Part shown: piece by piece, positions 23,834 to 35,297 of the stretch
Layout: each line of letters opens with the position of its first letter
Numbering within the stretch: position 1 is the first letter of the stretch
Source: Durusdinium trenchii
Taxonomy: Eukaryota; Sar; Dinophyceae; Suessiales; Symbiodiniaceae
Direction of reading: 5' to 3'
Length of the DNA: 64,000 nucleotides
Assembly (NCBI GenBank): GCA_963970005.1
Contig: CAXAMN010021984.1
Location: forward strand, 171,403 to 235,402
Made by a program: the position numbers and the translations under genes
Notes under the pieces: generated by a model
Told to the model about the DNA's origin: nothing
Databases searched by the model: none
Seen by the model: the letters and a program-made list of their open reading frames with translations, nothing else

Positions 23834-24403
23834 TTATCTGGAAGTCTCAAGATCCAGCTCCTGCACAGCTCCACTTCCGGTCACCTTGTTCCATTCCGAG
23901 AGATCGGACTGTTTCCCTTCTTCTTGGTCTTGAGGGCTCTCTTTTGGCCCTTCTTCTCCGCCAGGTAGTTCAGCGTCTCCCCCTTGTCCTTGATGTAGAA
24001 TGAGCGCGCCCTCTCCACCAGCCCTCGGCCATCTTCCATGTGGGCTTGTCCCAGTCGTCTTCCATGACTTCCCTTGTCCTTGAATCTCCAGGAGGGTAGT
24101 CCTCTTCTCCAAAAGGTGGCGCACCGGGAACGGAAGCTCTGAAGTGAACCGGCATTCATAGTCCGCTTTTCTGTGATGGAGGTGGAGTCTCACGGCCTTC
24201 CCTTCAGGTCCATCTGAGTCCATCTTCCGGCAGGCGGTTAGCCCGAGCCACTGACTCCCTCATAGCCCGTCGAATGCCCCGGTCTGGATGTTCTCCTGGC
24301 GCCTGGAAAAGCCGGATTGAACATTCAGCCCCATCCTCAGATGAAGGTACTTCTTCTTGTTCTGGTTCATGCTGGGAGTCCAAGACCATTTTTAAAACGG
24401 TCT

Positions 24404-24926
24404 TTAGATGATCCGAAAAGGAACTTCCTTTACTTGGGCGGTGCCTAAAATAGTCTTTGGACTTCTAGGGTCAGCGATCGAACTTCTTCGCTTCGGGGAC
24501 CCTTCTGCTTCTGGGCCTCCGCCACTTGGCTCATTGAGGTATTCCGGCGCGTAGTCGAGGGTATCCTCGGGGTCGCCTCTCCTTCCTTCTTCACCTTCAT
24601 TCCGTGACCTTTCTTGGGCTCGATCGTCGCCCTCTTCCAGTCTTCTTGGGCGATGTCCTTGTAGCCAGTGCGGTGTGACCCTCGATGGAATTCTTCGATC
24701 TTGGCGTTCGCTGACCACCGCCTCGACGCCCGTGCGCTCATCTGTGGTAGCCGGGCGACATTCTTCTCTGGCCACTTTCCACAACTCTCCAAGCATTGAC
24801 ACACAGGTTGGCACCGTCTGGAGTGATGACGACGCCGGGACCTACCCAGCGGGCCTTTGTGGATAGGCTCGCCTCCTCTGCCGGCGCTCTGTGCTTTCTC
24901 TTCTTCAGTCTTGGAGTCCGGAACAC
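24404..24926 (-). pseudogene. Integrase C-terminal region and linker
   Basis: KARWVGPGVVITPDGANLCV near 24,855-24,800 is the small C-terminal integrase-type domain; the same role is played by WRGPAIVCSM in the 17.6-kb element. A charged, low-complexity linker follows in another frame (EEGRRGDPEDTLDYAPEYLN). Frame changes separate these blocks. Confidence 0.6.
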
Positions 24927-25074
24927 GTAGACGTATTATCCCCCGGCTTTGTGCTCGGTCCAGGTCCTAGGTCGGGACCGTAGGGCCCTCTGGTAGGTGT
25001 TCTTGGCGTTGCGCTCGCAGAAGGCTTTGCGCGCAACTCGTCTCATGTGGCGCAGTTTCAAGTGTCATCAGTGA

Positions 25075-25731
25075 TCAGCGTGGGATCGATGGCCTCGTCC
25101 GACATGATTGAAGTGGGTAGTCGGGGCCATTGGCCAATCTGAAGCCAGACCGGTTGGAGTACCGGTTCTTGGTCGTTTCGACTTCCGCCATCAAGCGTTG
25201 TAGATCCCTCTGGCTTTGCACCACCACTTCACTCCGGGCCTTGTCCAAGAGTTCTTTGAAGTGACCTTCGTGTCGTTCAGTTTTGCCTTGTTGCCACGGA
25301 GCTTTTGATGCGATTTGATGCACCACGATGCCTTCAGCCGCTGCCCGGTTGATGAACTTGCCCATGAACTCCCGGTGACCTCGGGGTGCCCAAAAGTCCT
25401 CGCCCAGGTGTTCATGTAGGCGTCCCATACCTCTGTGGGATGTTTTCCTTCAAGAACTTGGCGCATCTGAAAATTGGCGCCCCAGTCGACCATGTTCAGT
25501 ACGGGAGTGGTTTGTTTCCCGCACCCCGGCGCGGGTATAGAAGAGGTCCATGCCCAGGACTCGACTTGGTTGATAAGCCCGAGGTAGAGCGGTCGGCCGC
25601 GGTATCTTTGGGTGTGCTTTGGACTCACACACGTCGCACCGAAAGTGCTTGGTGGCCCATTGGGCCACCTCTCCTCTCACCCGGGCGGCCCGGAGGAATC
25701 GAATGAACTCCTGCTTCTGGGGGCGCCCCAC
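25075..25731 (-). pseudogene. Integrase (zinc-binding and catalytic core)
   Basis: TKHFRCDVCESKAHPKIPRP gives the His and CxxC part of the zinc site. Candidate catalytic acids are the Asp of LGMDLFYTRAG, an Asp/Glu near REFMGKFINRAAAEG and the Glu of QQGKTERHEGHFKELL. At least two frame changes cross the core (near 25,560 and 25,420). Confidence 0.85.
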
Positions 25732-25913
25732 TGACCGGTGGACTACAGCGTCACCGCCCTCTTCTCTTCCTCGCTGAGCTCATAGTCTCCAGGTCCTTCT
25801 CCACTGGCCTCCTCTTCAATCTCTTCGTCCTCCAGCTCCTCCATGGCGTAGGCGGTCACGTACTCTTCTCGAGGTAGCTCATGATGGCCTTTGCAACCAC
25901 CTGGCACAGTCTC

Positions 25914-26561
25914 TCAGGGTATACCTGCGCCAGTCGAGGCCTTCCGTTCTCTACAGGCCTGATCACACTTGCGGTCCAGCGCTTGTAGCACCCCAGGGAC
26001 GTTGGAGAGCCACCTGGCGCGCTTCCTGTTCAAGCCTCGGCCGTCCACATTCAGGTCAAACATGCATTGGTCGCACACGACTGTCTTCACGTCCGAGCGA
26101 CTAGCCAGGGCTTGTAGTTCTGGTTCTTGCCATGATGTTGCCCCGTCCGGACGCTCGAACATAATAGCTCCTCCACGACCAAGTTGCCACCGGATCACGC
26201 TGATGGCCAGGTTCAAGTGCTCCCAGCCGGTCTTCAGCATTTAATGCACCCTTTTCTCATGGCTCACGCGGCCCCAGTTGATGGCTTGCTGAAGGCCGTA
26301 CACGGTGGCGAAACAATGAGGTCGGACCTCTGGCCGCTCTTCTCGCAAAACTCTCCACATCTCTCGTCGACGATCTTCTCTGGAAAGGCCCCAGCCGGTC
26401 TGCAGGTCGAAGCTAGTGCCCACGGGTGCTCCTTTCTTCTTCAACGGCTCTGAAATCCTCGGCGGGCAGTAGAGCTCTCCAACCTGTTTCTCCTGGAGCC
26501 CCCCTTTCCCACCAACTGTCTTTCCTTCCGGCTCAACTGCCGCGTCCGGCCGCCTTCCCAT
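25914..26561 (-). pseudogene. Methyltransferase-like module
   Basis: In minus-strand order: WGLSREDRRREMWRVLREE, then RPHCFATVYGLQQAIN (a possible worn PPC motif), then in the adjacent frame AISVIRWQLGRGGAIMFERP with ERPDGATSWQEPELQ. The E-x-P...SW pattern matches the modules in the other two retroelements here. It lies between gag and integrase, as in the 17.6-kb element. Function is inferred only. Confidence 0.4.
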
Positions 26562-26754
26562 AGGTCTTCATGCGCTCCTCTTCGATCTGGCCGGACCACG
26601 ACGTGAGCCCATGGTGTTCCGTCCATTGAGCACCGTTCCGGGTCCAGTTGCTGTCCGCAATGGGGTAGTAGGTGGTGTATAGTCCCACAGAGAACGCCCG
26701 GCGCTCTTCACGACTGGGCCGTCTCCTGGTCGAAGGTGCCACCCGCCGGATCCT

Positions 26755-27397
26755 CCGTGACAAAGCTCTCCTCCAGGATGTAGCTACCCTTTACCTTCTC
26801 TCGGATGACCTTGTCCAGCGTCTCAGGGCGATCGTAATCTCCGACCGACCGTATTTGCCCTCAGACCAAGTGAGAAGGCGCTGCTCCTGACTCCTGAGAG
26901 TCTGTGAGTCCGGCCTGGCAGTACAGGATGTAGCCCTTCGCACTGTCCGGAAGGTCGACGCCCTCCTTGCTGGAGGTGGGTAAAAGCTCTCTCCGTGCGC
27001 TTCGTGTACTCCGCAAAGCTCTCCTTGCTGGGCCTTGGAGCCCCGTACACCGCGGCCTCGAAAGCTCTCGGCAGCGACACCTCCAAATGAGGCATGAAGT
27101 ACTCACGAAACTTGTTCATCACATTCTTCACGCCATCCTCGCAAGCTAAGCAGCTACGTCGCCCACCTCTATGTCGTCCAAGGCATTGGCAGCCGCTCCA
27201 CTCAATTGGCGAAGCAGCTTCACACCTCGCTTGGCCTTCGGCACCTCCGTCTCGAACTGCCAAAGGCTCACCTGCTTTTCATAGCTCCGGAATGTGGTTT
27301 CCAGATTCTCCCCATCATAGCTTGGTGGTGGATCGCGGTCGCGACCCCCACCAGTGTCCTGGCCTCGTCCTCTCGTCTCAGTGGCTGGCAGAGGCAT
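26755..27397 (-). pseudogene. gag: gag region
   Basis: Begins MPLPATETRGRGQDTGGG near the 5' LTR, continues SYDGENLETTFRSYEKQVS, then in other frames VNKF-like helices (VMNKFREYFMPHLEVSLPRA), KGYILYCQAGLTDSQE and KVIREKVKGSYILEESFVTE. Three frames are needed to read it, so it is inactive. Confidence 0.7.
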
Positions 27398-27471
27398 AAC
27401 CTGCGGCTCTCCGGGATGCGTGTTCCTCGTCGCTCATGCTCACCTCCTACAGGCCCTGGATAGCTAGCCAA

Positions 27472-27487
27472 GGCTCCGCGGTACCAC
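27472..27487 (-). promoter_or_regulatory. Putative primer-binding site
   Basis: Directly inside the 5' LTR in element sense the sequence is GTGGTACCGCGGAGCC. It resembles the TGGTA..GAGC sites complementary to initiator tRNA-Met used by many Copia elements. The exact tRNA is not established. Confidence 0.5.
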
Positions 27488-27650
27488 TGTGAAACCGTGG
27501 TCTCCCCCAGAGCTCAACCAGAGACTTTTCCAAGCACCATGGCAAAAGATGGTGAGTGAGTGGTCGCAATTACGGCCCCTGGTGATTTGGGTACATATCC
27601 ATGGCGGGATTGGGATCAACCTCCGATCGAACAACGTTCGCCGTTTCACA
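27488..27650 (-). repeat. LTR (5' LTR in element orientation)
   Basis: 163 bp, identical to 22,059-22,221, with the same inverted TGTGAAAC/GTTTCACA ends. Confidence 0.95.
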
Positions 27651-27655
27651 CTTAC
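27651..27655. repeat. Target-site duplication, right copy (CTTAC)
   Basis: CTTAC directly abuts the right LTR and matches 22,054-22,058. Confidence 0.9.
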
Positions 27656-27814
27656 ACACATTCGGGTGGTAAGCCTCCTTCCACAGTGAAGGATGCTGCC
27701 AGGATGCCCGAAGTCCCGGCCCCGTCGCCTCATGTCTCTTGCCTCTGTCCCCTCTACCGTCTTACTTTCTCCCTGTGTTGGGCCGGCGCCCGGCTGTCGG
27801 GCGTAAGCCTTTAA

Positions 27815-28175
27815 ATATTTTTTAAATATAACCAAAAGTAGAGCTTTCCCGGCACAAGTAACCAAAAATTGTGATTTCTACAAAACGGTTCTAGAACGTG
27901 AGAGACAGACATGTAAGCCAAGTACGGGGTTCTATATAGCCGAAAGTTGCCAAAAAGTAGAGCACTTAAAGCGAAAAGGAGCAAGGATTAGCGATTGCTA
28001 CAAAAAAGTTGCCAAAGTAAAGATTCTAGAGAAAAGGTTTGCAAGAGTAAAGACTTCCAGAGAAGCGTTGCCAAAAGAATAGCTTTAAAGCGAAAAGTAG
28101 CTAAGAGTAGAGCTTTCCAAGCAAAAGCAATCAAAAACAGAGATTTCTAGAGAAAAGTTGCCAACATAATAGAGC
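27815..28175. repeat. Degenerate tandem repeat, A-rich
   Basis: Roughly ten imperfect units of about 30-35 bases built from GAAAAGTTGCCAAAAGTAG and AGAGCTTTC or AGATTTCTAGA blocks. It contains many AAAAGT words and no gene. Confidence 0.65.
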
Positions 28176-30468
28176 TTTACACTTGACACTCCATCATGGA
28201 TGTTACAGTTGATCGGATAGCTTCTCTTTACTCAAGGCATCTGTGGGCTTGCTTCTCTTTGCTTCACTCCGTCACACCACGACATCACACATCATCATGT
28301 GACCCTTTTCTCACCCAACGATTCAGCTCCAAATTCCGCCCACCGGCTCTGCCGAAGGATTACTCATATACATCGGTACAAGTATGTCAAAGCGCACAGA
28401 CTTTGGCCATCACCCTAAAAAGAAAGGTGCAAAAGTTCAGCAGTCCTCCCGCAGCAAAGGCTGTTGCAGCGCAAAGGGGACATTGCACTGAACAATACTG
28501 AAGGACTCTCTTCTAGTATGATGGTTGTTGCAGAAGGTATCTGCAAACCCCCCAAGCTAACTATATACTATGATCCTCCACCTTTGTTTGCTTTGCATTT
28601 GATGCGCAGGCTTCCCCTGAACTGTGTTTCATGCACTTTGGTACTCTCTTCTCCCTAAAGTGACCTCCCGGTACATTCCAAAAGGCTTCGGCACATATGC
28701 GATCCACTCACTTTTCTACATGACATGATTTATTCACCGACCACTTCTGAGCTTTTGCTCCTGTAGATGTTACCATTGATGTTCAGGATGCAGGAGTAGT
28801 CCAACACTGTGTATCTTGCGCCGTTCCATCAACAGCAATGTTTCAGATGAATGCCCACAACTTTCCTGAGCCACAGCTCGCGCTCTTTCTGGTCGCAAAC
28901 AACCGGTATCCTTCATCCTCCATGCTCTCTTACCCCTCCTCTACCGCTTTGCTCCTCCATACCCACTACCTCGCTATCGGACTACCTACCTCTCTGCCAA
29001 ACCGCACCTCCCTCCTTTTCAGCCGTCACTAGCCTACCCTGCTGCCTACTCCAAGGTTTTCTTGTCTCCACATCTGGGGTTCTTTTTTCTTGTCTTGTCT
29101 CATGTTCTTTCCTGGTGGACTGAGGACTCGAGCACAAAGAAATAAGACATAACAAAGCGTAAGGAAAAGAAAAAGGGTGGAAAATACAGTAGTGATGTCA
29201 AAAATCCAGATGAAGGACGTAAAGGAGTCGTGGAGGGAACAAGGCACATCCTTTCCGAAGCGGAAAAGGGGAAAGGAGAGAGTAGAGGTGATGAAGAGGG
29301 AGAGAGAGAGAGAGAGGGAAGTTAAGCAAAATAATAGGAAAGCTCCTTAGTGAGGAAAGCACATTCCCTGCGCTCGACCTGACCCAGAAGAGTGGCATCA
29401 CAGGCTTCAAAAGACGTGTCATCATTTCTTAACATGTGTCATCCTTCCATGGAACATCCTCACCTTTCAATTCTATACATGTGTCTTCCAGTCTTCCAGT
29501 GAAAAAGAAGAAAGTACGGACGTGCGCAAACATGCGCAAACCACTACACCTGCCACCGTGCGAGATGAGTTGGTGGGTGAAGAATCGGCAACATTCTGAA
29601 ATGAGGCGGTGTTGGTGTGAGAGGACGGTGCAAGGGCGCTGGGAGCGGGGAGAGGAAAAACTTGAGAAGACACCATTTAAAAGAGAACGATGCACATTCG
29701 ATTCACGCGAAAGAGCTGGCTCTTAAGGACTGCAAGCCTGCCAGCTTCGAGAACTCCAAGGACACACCTCTTTCAGGAGTCCGTCGCACCGTCATACAGC
29801 GCTGCAGGGTCCTCGCAGCAAGTTGTGGTTTTGCACTCGCACCGAGCACGTTGAAAGCTAGTGTCTATTGACCAGCCCCTTGCTTTCGGAATGCCCATGC
29901 ATCTGCGTCATTCTGCGTCTCTCATTTGGCTTCCCTGGCAGTCCTGTCGTCGAAGCTCCTCAAAGTCCTGAGCTTTCATCTGAGTTCCTCCACCAAAGGC
30001 CAAAGCTGAGGAACCATGGATACCTGCTGCACAACACCCGCAAAACACATGCGCATAAATCAACAAACAAATCAACAATAATCAGTAGGAGTGGCGGGTT
30101 CTTTGACCCATATGTGTTGCCTGGAAGGTGGCACCCTAGAACAATATAGATCTCATGTCTTCGATAATCGTCTCGGTGGAAAGTCCATCATTGCAATTCT
30201 CCCCGGAATGTGCAACCAACAAACTTACAACAAGTATCCTGCTGGAAAAAAAGGGGGGGAGGTGCACAAAGACCAAATGAGCTGAAGTGAGTCTGGCGCT
30301 GGGGCGCTGGGTTGACATGAGCTGGTCCACACAACCTGCAAATTTCCTAAGGGGTTGAAGGAACTGTTGAAGGAGGGGTGCCTCACATCAATACGCTATC
30401 AAATTGTCAAGGAGGTGGTGGGGCGGGGGGGAGCTCCCTTGGAAAGAACACAGTCTCAGAGAGAGAGG

Positions 30469-30510
<42 letters not shown>

Positions 30511-31366
30511 CATCTCGAAGGGATGATGCGAATGGACATGCGAAGCAAGCAGTCAGTTTTCCTTGACTTTGGGCCAAAGGCGTCAGTCATGTACAAAGTG
30601 AGACCTGTGCCCTGTGCACAAAATTGCGTTGGTCGATATATTCACCGCTAAGATACCCAGTAGATACATGTATCATGAAAATACTACTGCTTCATCAGAG
30701 TTCTTAAGTCCCTGTACACGCGCGAAAGCGACACTGCGTACAACTAACGCGCTACAAGCAAAGCTGTGTCAAAACAAACGGAGGGCACACGAAAGGCGCA
30801 AAAGTGCTTATGGCAGGCACGAACGGCATTGAGTTTGAACTTGTGAGTTTACATCTCAATCCCATGGTTTTCTGCTTGTTTGCCATGGCTGATGGTGATT
30901 TGGAATTAGAGTATGCAATCTGGACTTAAAGCGGCGAATACCAATCGAATCTCTTGAGTGTTTCTTTTGGCTGGTGTTTGAGATGTTCGACAGAAGTGAC
31001 CTTAAGTGGCATTTCTGGCGCTGGAAGAGTGAAGTAAGAAGCCCATAGCGCTATAAAGCATTGGCTATTTAGAGTTACATAGCCGGGGTTCGTTGTTGGA
31101 CAGGGGGTGGCCTTGCTTCGTCAATCACGTGACCCTCACGCACACACGCCCACAAACGCACGCGCACATAGGTACTTGCTCGCACAGCAAATGCTCCGTG
31201 GGCATGTGATTAGTACAAATAAGTAGACATCCCGAGGCAACTCGTGTCAAAGCCAAAGCACTGCATCAGCGTCACTGCCCTGCATTTGTTGTTCAGTTGC
31301 CAGGCCTTCAGGTGCTTTGCTTGGCTGCTCTATGATGAAGTCAGCCACTCGTTTCACCTTGCAAAG
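28176..31366. other. Intergenic; no recognisable gene
   Basis: Short frames only. A GA-rich microsatellite lies at about 30,456-30,512 and a shorter one near 29,300-29,320. A CA-rich patch is at about 31,137-31,170. No conserved motif is seen. Confidence 0.45.
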
Positions 31367-34034
31367 CTAAAGTATAAATGGCTTTGGCGCAAAACATGCA
31401 TGAGAGCTGCAATGGACTAGATAAATATTTATACATATATATAGAGAGAGATATATATATATGTTATTCAATTTTTGGTTGTATATATATATATATACAA
31501 TGATATACCTCTGCAAGAAACAGCACACGCACATGCACACACCATCGACTGTCACTCCCTCCCTCGCCTGACTGGGGATGGATAGGGCCCTTTCTGAGAC
31601 CACCTGCGCCGCCAATTTGCCTGCAAGAACGGCACCTTCCATGCTACCCAGGAATTTCTGACTCGTCCAGTCCCCTGCCAAGGTAAAGTTCCTGATGGGT
31701 GTAGCCTGGCACCACCAAGCAAGCTTGTAGCTTGTCATGTTCTGCAGTTCTGCAGTAGGTTTGCTGGTTTCACAATCAATGCAGCACATCCTCACAAAAG
31801 ACTCGTACCTCGCCTGGGAAGGACGGAATTTGTTGCGCCCAGGCACTGCTGCATAGACGCTTCGAGGCACCTTTAGTTGCGGTCCATTCAGATTGAATGA
31901 GTGGAACGAAGCAAGTCATTCGCTTGTCGTGCCTTCACCACTCGAGATTTCCGCAGACGTGCACCGTCAGCTAACTTCTCACCAATCTCGGTGGGGAAGA
32001 GCCGCTCCAGTTCTTTCATGGTGGCCTGACTCCGAGAGAGAGAGAGAGAGGGGCAAAAGATCAACCTGAATTCTTCGACGCATTTGAGAAAAGAAGGACT
32101 CCGCGCAAATTCAGACATGTGATGAGCCCACAAGCCGCGAGCCTCAACAATTTCGTCGTCGCTCTTTGCAATCCAATTCACACTGCTGCCAGCAATAGCA
32201 GCACAGGGTGCAAAGACAAGCTCCAGCATTGAACGCTCCTCATCATAGTACTCCTTGCAACAAGTGCTCATATCAGCATAAACAGAGAGGAGAGGACTGC
32301 GACTGAAGCATAGGGCATCGATGTTCTTGAGTTTCCGATCAAACCAAAGGTGGATATTGATTACAGGAATACCCTCCAGATTGTCGAGCTGGCGAAAGAA
32401 TGGCATGCTGGACCATTGAGCCGGCAGAAGCCTTTTGAAAACATCCACTGGCAGAGCTGACACGTATTCATCAGCCTCCAAAACCTCACCTCCACGCAAA
32501 CGGAGATGCTTCACGGAGGCATCCTCATTCAAAACAATCTCTTCTATGACCGCTCCAAGTCGAACCTTTCCACCTCTCTGGTGGATATGTTCCACGATAG
32601 GCTTGCAAAGCCTGTCTGGCTGATTCCCATCCAGGAAAGCTGTTTGACTCCCGTCTGTCTCGTTGATGAAGCGGTTCATGGCAGTAAGCACCACGGTCAT
32701 GGACAGCTTGTCTGGATCAATGAAGTCTAATGCTTTAGCCATGGGTATGAAGACTTCCTTGATAATTCGGTCTGGCATCCCGTACTTTTTACAAAAGTCC
32801 GTGACTGAACACTCGTCTTGCGCATCTATAAAGCGTTGTCCTTCAACGAGCATGGGCAGCAAAGGTGGACCCGTCTGCAGTTTCCTGGGCTGTGCTGCAG
32901 CGTCGCTCATTCGCCCACAGTCACTGAACCCCAACAGCAGTCTCAAAACTTACAAAAGCTCAATGACTCAATACCGATGAAAGTCTCATCATTGTAGATT
33001 CTTGTAGCTCTAATCCACTAGTTCAGCTCCTCACCCCCAAAAACCCACGTGATCTTCCGAGGCTCTCTAACGGGGAGAGCATCTTCTGATTCAACAGAAT
33101 GGCTGCGGCCATGTTCAGCGGGGCTGGCCAACCCGGGAATTCAAAAGTGGTGAATTCTCCAGGAAACTCTTGCATGGCGAATGTCATCTGATGCCGCTTC
33201 CACTGAAGACGATCCTCGAAGGGCAAAATTATGCGCATAGCAAAGTTGGAATCTCACAGGGTCAAACAATCATCCGTTTCAACACAGTTAACCATACCAC
33301 ACAATGCCACCACATCCTCAATTCCAAGCTCGGCAAAGAGATTCATCATGTTGGGATAAGCACCAAAGAAAATGTGAAGGCCGGTCTCTATCCAATCACC
33401 ATCTTCATCTTGCCATGCAGAGACCTTCCAAGTGAAGCAAACAATGAAAAGGGTGGCAGCGATATACAACTGCAAGGTAGAACACACATGTTCGCTGCCT
33501 TGCCACCCAGGACGTCCCGTGCTTCCAAAACGACCTACAGTCAAAATGTCAATCTTGTGAAATTCTCGTGTGGCTGACAGCTGTAGCGGAGAAATTAGGT
33601 TTCCAACAGCTTTGTGTCCAGAATCAGAGAGGTATTTCCCACATGCTAAACCAGACAGACCACCACCAATCACCACGATGGTCTTTGCTTTGGCCTGGTC
33701 GATGATTAGTGTCTATGGTGCGCTTGCACTTCTGAGTGTCACCGTCACCGCTTTCTGTCTGAAAAGAGTGTCAGCCATGCCTGGCCGTCCAAAGCTTTGA
33801 GCTTGTCTGAAAGCGCTTTGGCTTCAGCATAGTTTGCCGTTTGCTCAATGCCTTTGGGCTTTGGGAAGTCCTTCAAAGAAGTCCATGTGATTCAACAGAC
33901 TGAACTAGATGGTCTTAGCAGCGTGCAGTCTCAGGGAGATCTACAGCATATACAACAGTCCTCTGGAATGACCCATTCCCCAGTGCCAGGGTTCACTGTC
34001 CTTCCATTGATCAAGTTGGTTCCATTGTCTGTTA
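31367..34034 (-). CDS. pds: 15-cis-phytoene desaturase (plant/cyanobacterial type)
   Basis: FAD-dependent desaturase of phytoene, the first desaturation step of carotenoid synthesis in the plastid. Exons on the minus strand: 34,034-33,961; 33,870-33,781; 33,694-33,611; 33,534-33,499; 33,424-33,317; 33,214-33,072; 32,884-32,143; 32,025-31,933; 31,870-31,814; 31,705 to about 31,367. Diagnostic motifs: VVIGGGLSGLACGKYLSDSG (FAD binding), VVLEARDVLGGK, DGDWIETGLHIFFGAYPN, MTFAMQEFPGEFTTFEFPG, FLDGNQPDRLCKPIVEHI, TMKELERLFPTEI, RSVYAAVPGRNKFRPSQ, and FTLAGDWTSQKFLGSMEGA. All junctions keep frame. Nine introns are 62-187 nt: six start GC, two GA and one GT, and all end AG|G. The last exon runs into a TA microsatellite, so the true stop is uncertain. 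Upstream exons are incomplete (see 34,290-34,481). No frameshift is seen, so the gene looks functional. Confidence 0.93.
31430..31500. repeat. TA/GA microsatellite at the 3' end of pds
   Basis: Runs of TATATA and GAGAGA occur here. The last pds frame reads through it as Tyr-Ile repeats, which is unlikely to be real protein sequence. Confidence 0.85.
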
Positions 34035-34289
34035 CTGCAAAGCACGAAGTAAGTCGTTCTAAAGCAAGGCAAAGCACAAGGCATGAGGCTCTATACATAC
34101 CACTTTCTATATCTTTCTCTCTCTCTCTCTCTCTCCTGAAACAGTTCCTGTATCTTTCCGTACCAGTTTTGGGCCTGGTTGGGGAAGGAAGCGAAGGACA
34201 GGATTTGGCAAGTTTCCGAGCACGTGCTCCACAAAGGCCTTTCCAGCGACCACAAATTCAGCAGAACCTTAAAGCCTTCGTCTCGAAAT

Positions 34290-34481
34290 TTACAGGTACC
34301 AAAAGCGGATATGTGCGCCTGCCAATGTTGCCGGAACCACCGGCCACCCAACACTCCAAATCCTCTGCGGCAGGTCAGGACCAAGAGGTGCACTTCTTCG
34401 CAGCGCAGCCCGCGGCGCTTGCAATGCTCTGGGGCAAGCGCGACATTGCCAAGCACTTCTGCTCTGCAAAAGAGGGGCCAT
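34290..34481 (-). CDS. Candidate first exon of pds (targeting region), tentative
   Basis: An ATG at 34,481 opens a minus-strand frame MAPLLQSRSAWQCRACPRAL, rich in Arg, Ala and Ser, as expected of a transit-type leader. It lies 256 bp upstream of the first confident pds exon. No donor that joins it in phase to 34,034 was established, and an obvious hydrophobic signal peptide, expected for a complex dinoflagellate plastid, is missing. Confidence 0.28.
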   Translation of the reverse strand: MAPLLQSRSAWQCRACPRALQAPRAALRRSAPLGPDLPQRIWSVGWPVVPATLAGAHIRFWYL

Positions 34482-34764
34482 TGTGACCGCTGTTGGAACT
34501 AGTTTGTCCACTTGATTGCGTCAGGCAACACATGATCCGATACAACATCTAAGTCCAGAAAACTGTCGCGGTCCATGGTTTTTTTCAATGTTTGTTGCTC
34601 AATTCGGGAGTTCACACGCCCCGTTCTTGGTAATTTATTCAGCTGGTGTTAGTTTTGTGTAGATGCAATGATTGTACTATATAGAATATATTTTTGTTTA
34701 TCAATCTACATATAGTAGGCTATGTCTGCCAGTGCTTCTTTTGGGGGCACGAGAATCCAAAACA

Positions 34765-34990
34765 GCAACACTTTCCTGATTTGCTGCGCGCACACACCTA
34801 CGTAAACATGTGGGCCTGTATCTCATTGCAACTCTGTACCGGAAAGAAGACTGCACAACCTTGCAGAAGCCGCATCCAGCGCATCAATACGCATCATATT
34901 CTGACATATTGTTCTGATATTGAAATTGCCGATTGGCTCACCTTTGTTGAAATCTCCGCCATCGCAAGCTTCAACATTCACATTGCACTT
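34765..34990. repeat. Direct repeat flanking the peptidase pseudogene, left copy
   Basis: Similar to 37,645-37,832 in the same orientation. Shared words are TTTGC[TC]GCGCGCA, CTCATTGCA..CTGT, CCGCATCCA[GA]CGC and GGCT..CTTTGTTG[GA]AATCTCC. The right copy lacks about 25 bp in its second half. Confidence 0.6.
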
Positions 34991-35297
34991 TTGGCAAATG
35001 TGACAAGGCGGGCATTAGAAAGTGCAAAGAGATAAAGAGATTGACTTTAGAACTTGGATAAGAATGCAAATGCTCTCGTGCGGCTTCGGTCTGGTGCCAC
35101 CCTCAGGTGTCCAGGCATGATTCAAAACTTCAGGGTCTTGATTGATCATAATCAATCTGAACCCGGGACAGTGTGCTCAGCATCCAGCCAGCCCTCTACA
35201 TGTGGCCCTCATGGTTTGGTGGCAGGTAAAGCCATCGGGTGGTAAAATACCTGTCCCAAAATGCTGGGTTTATCCCATGGCCAATGCCCTGTATATA

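Larger units (their letters stand above)
22059..27650 (-). mobile_element. Complete Copia-type LTR retrotransposon with identical LTRs
   Basis: 5,592 bp bounded by two identical 163-bp LTRs and a 5-bp target duplication, coding on the minus strand. Domain order in that direction is gag, methyltransferase-like module, integrase, reverse transcriptase, RNase H, which is the Copia order. No aspartic protease motif was found between gag and the methyltransferase-like module, where the element at 17.6 kb has one. The frame is broken repeatedly in gag, around the integrase and in the reverse transcriptase. The identical LTRs indicate recent insertion, so this defective copy was probably mobilised by proteins from another copy, or its LTRs were homogenised. 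Confidence 0.9.

Noticed and set aside
30355..30651. Arg-Glu-rich open frame
   Set aside because: Encoded by a GA microsatellite.
31888..32946. Reading the 352-codon minus-strand frame as one pds exon
   Set aside because: Conserved motifs show it includes two in-frame introns (32,142-32,026 and part of 31,932-31,871) and intron sequence at its start.
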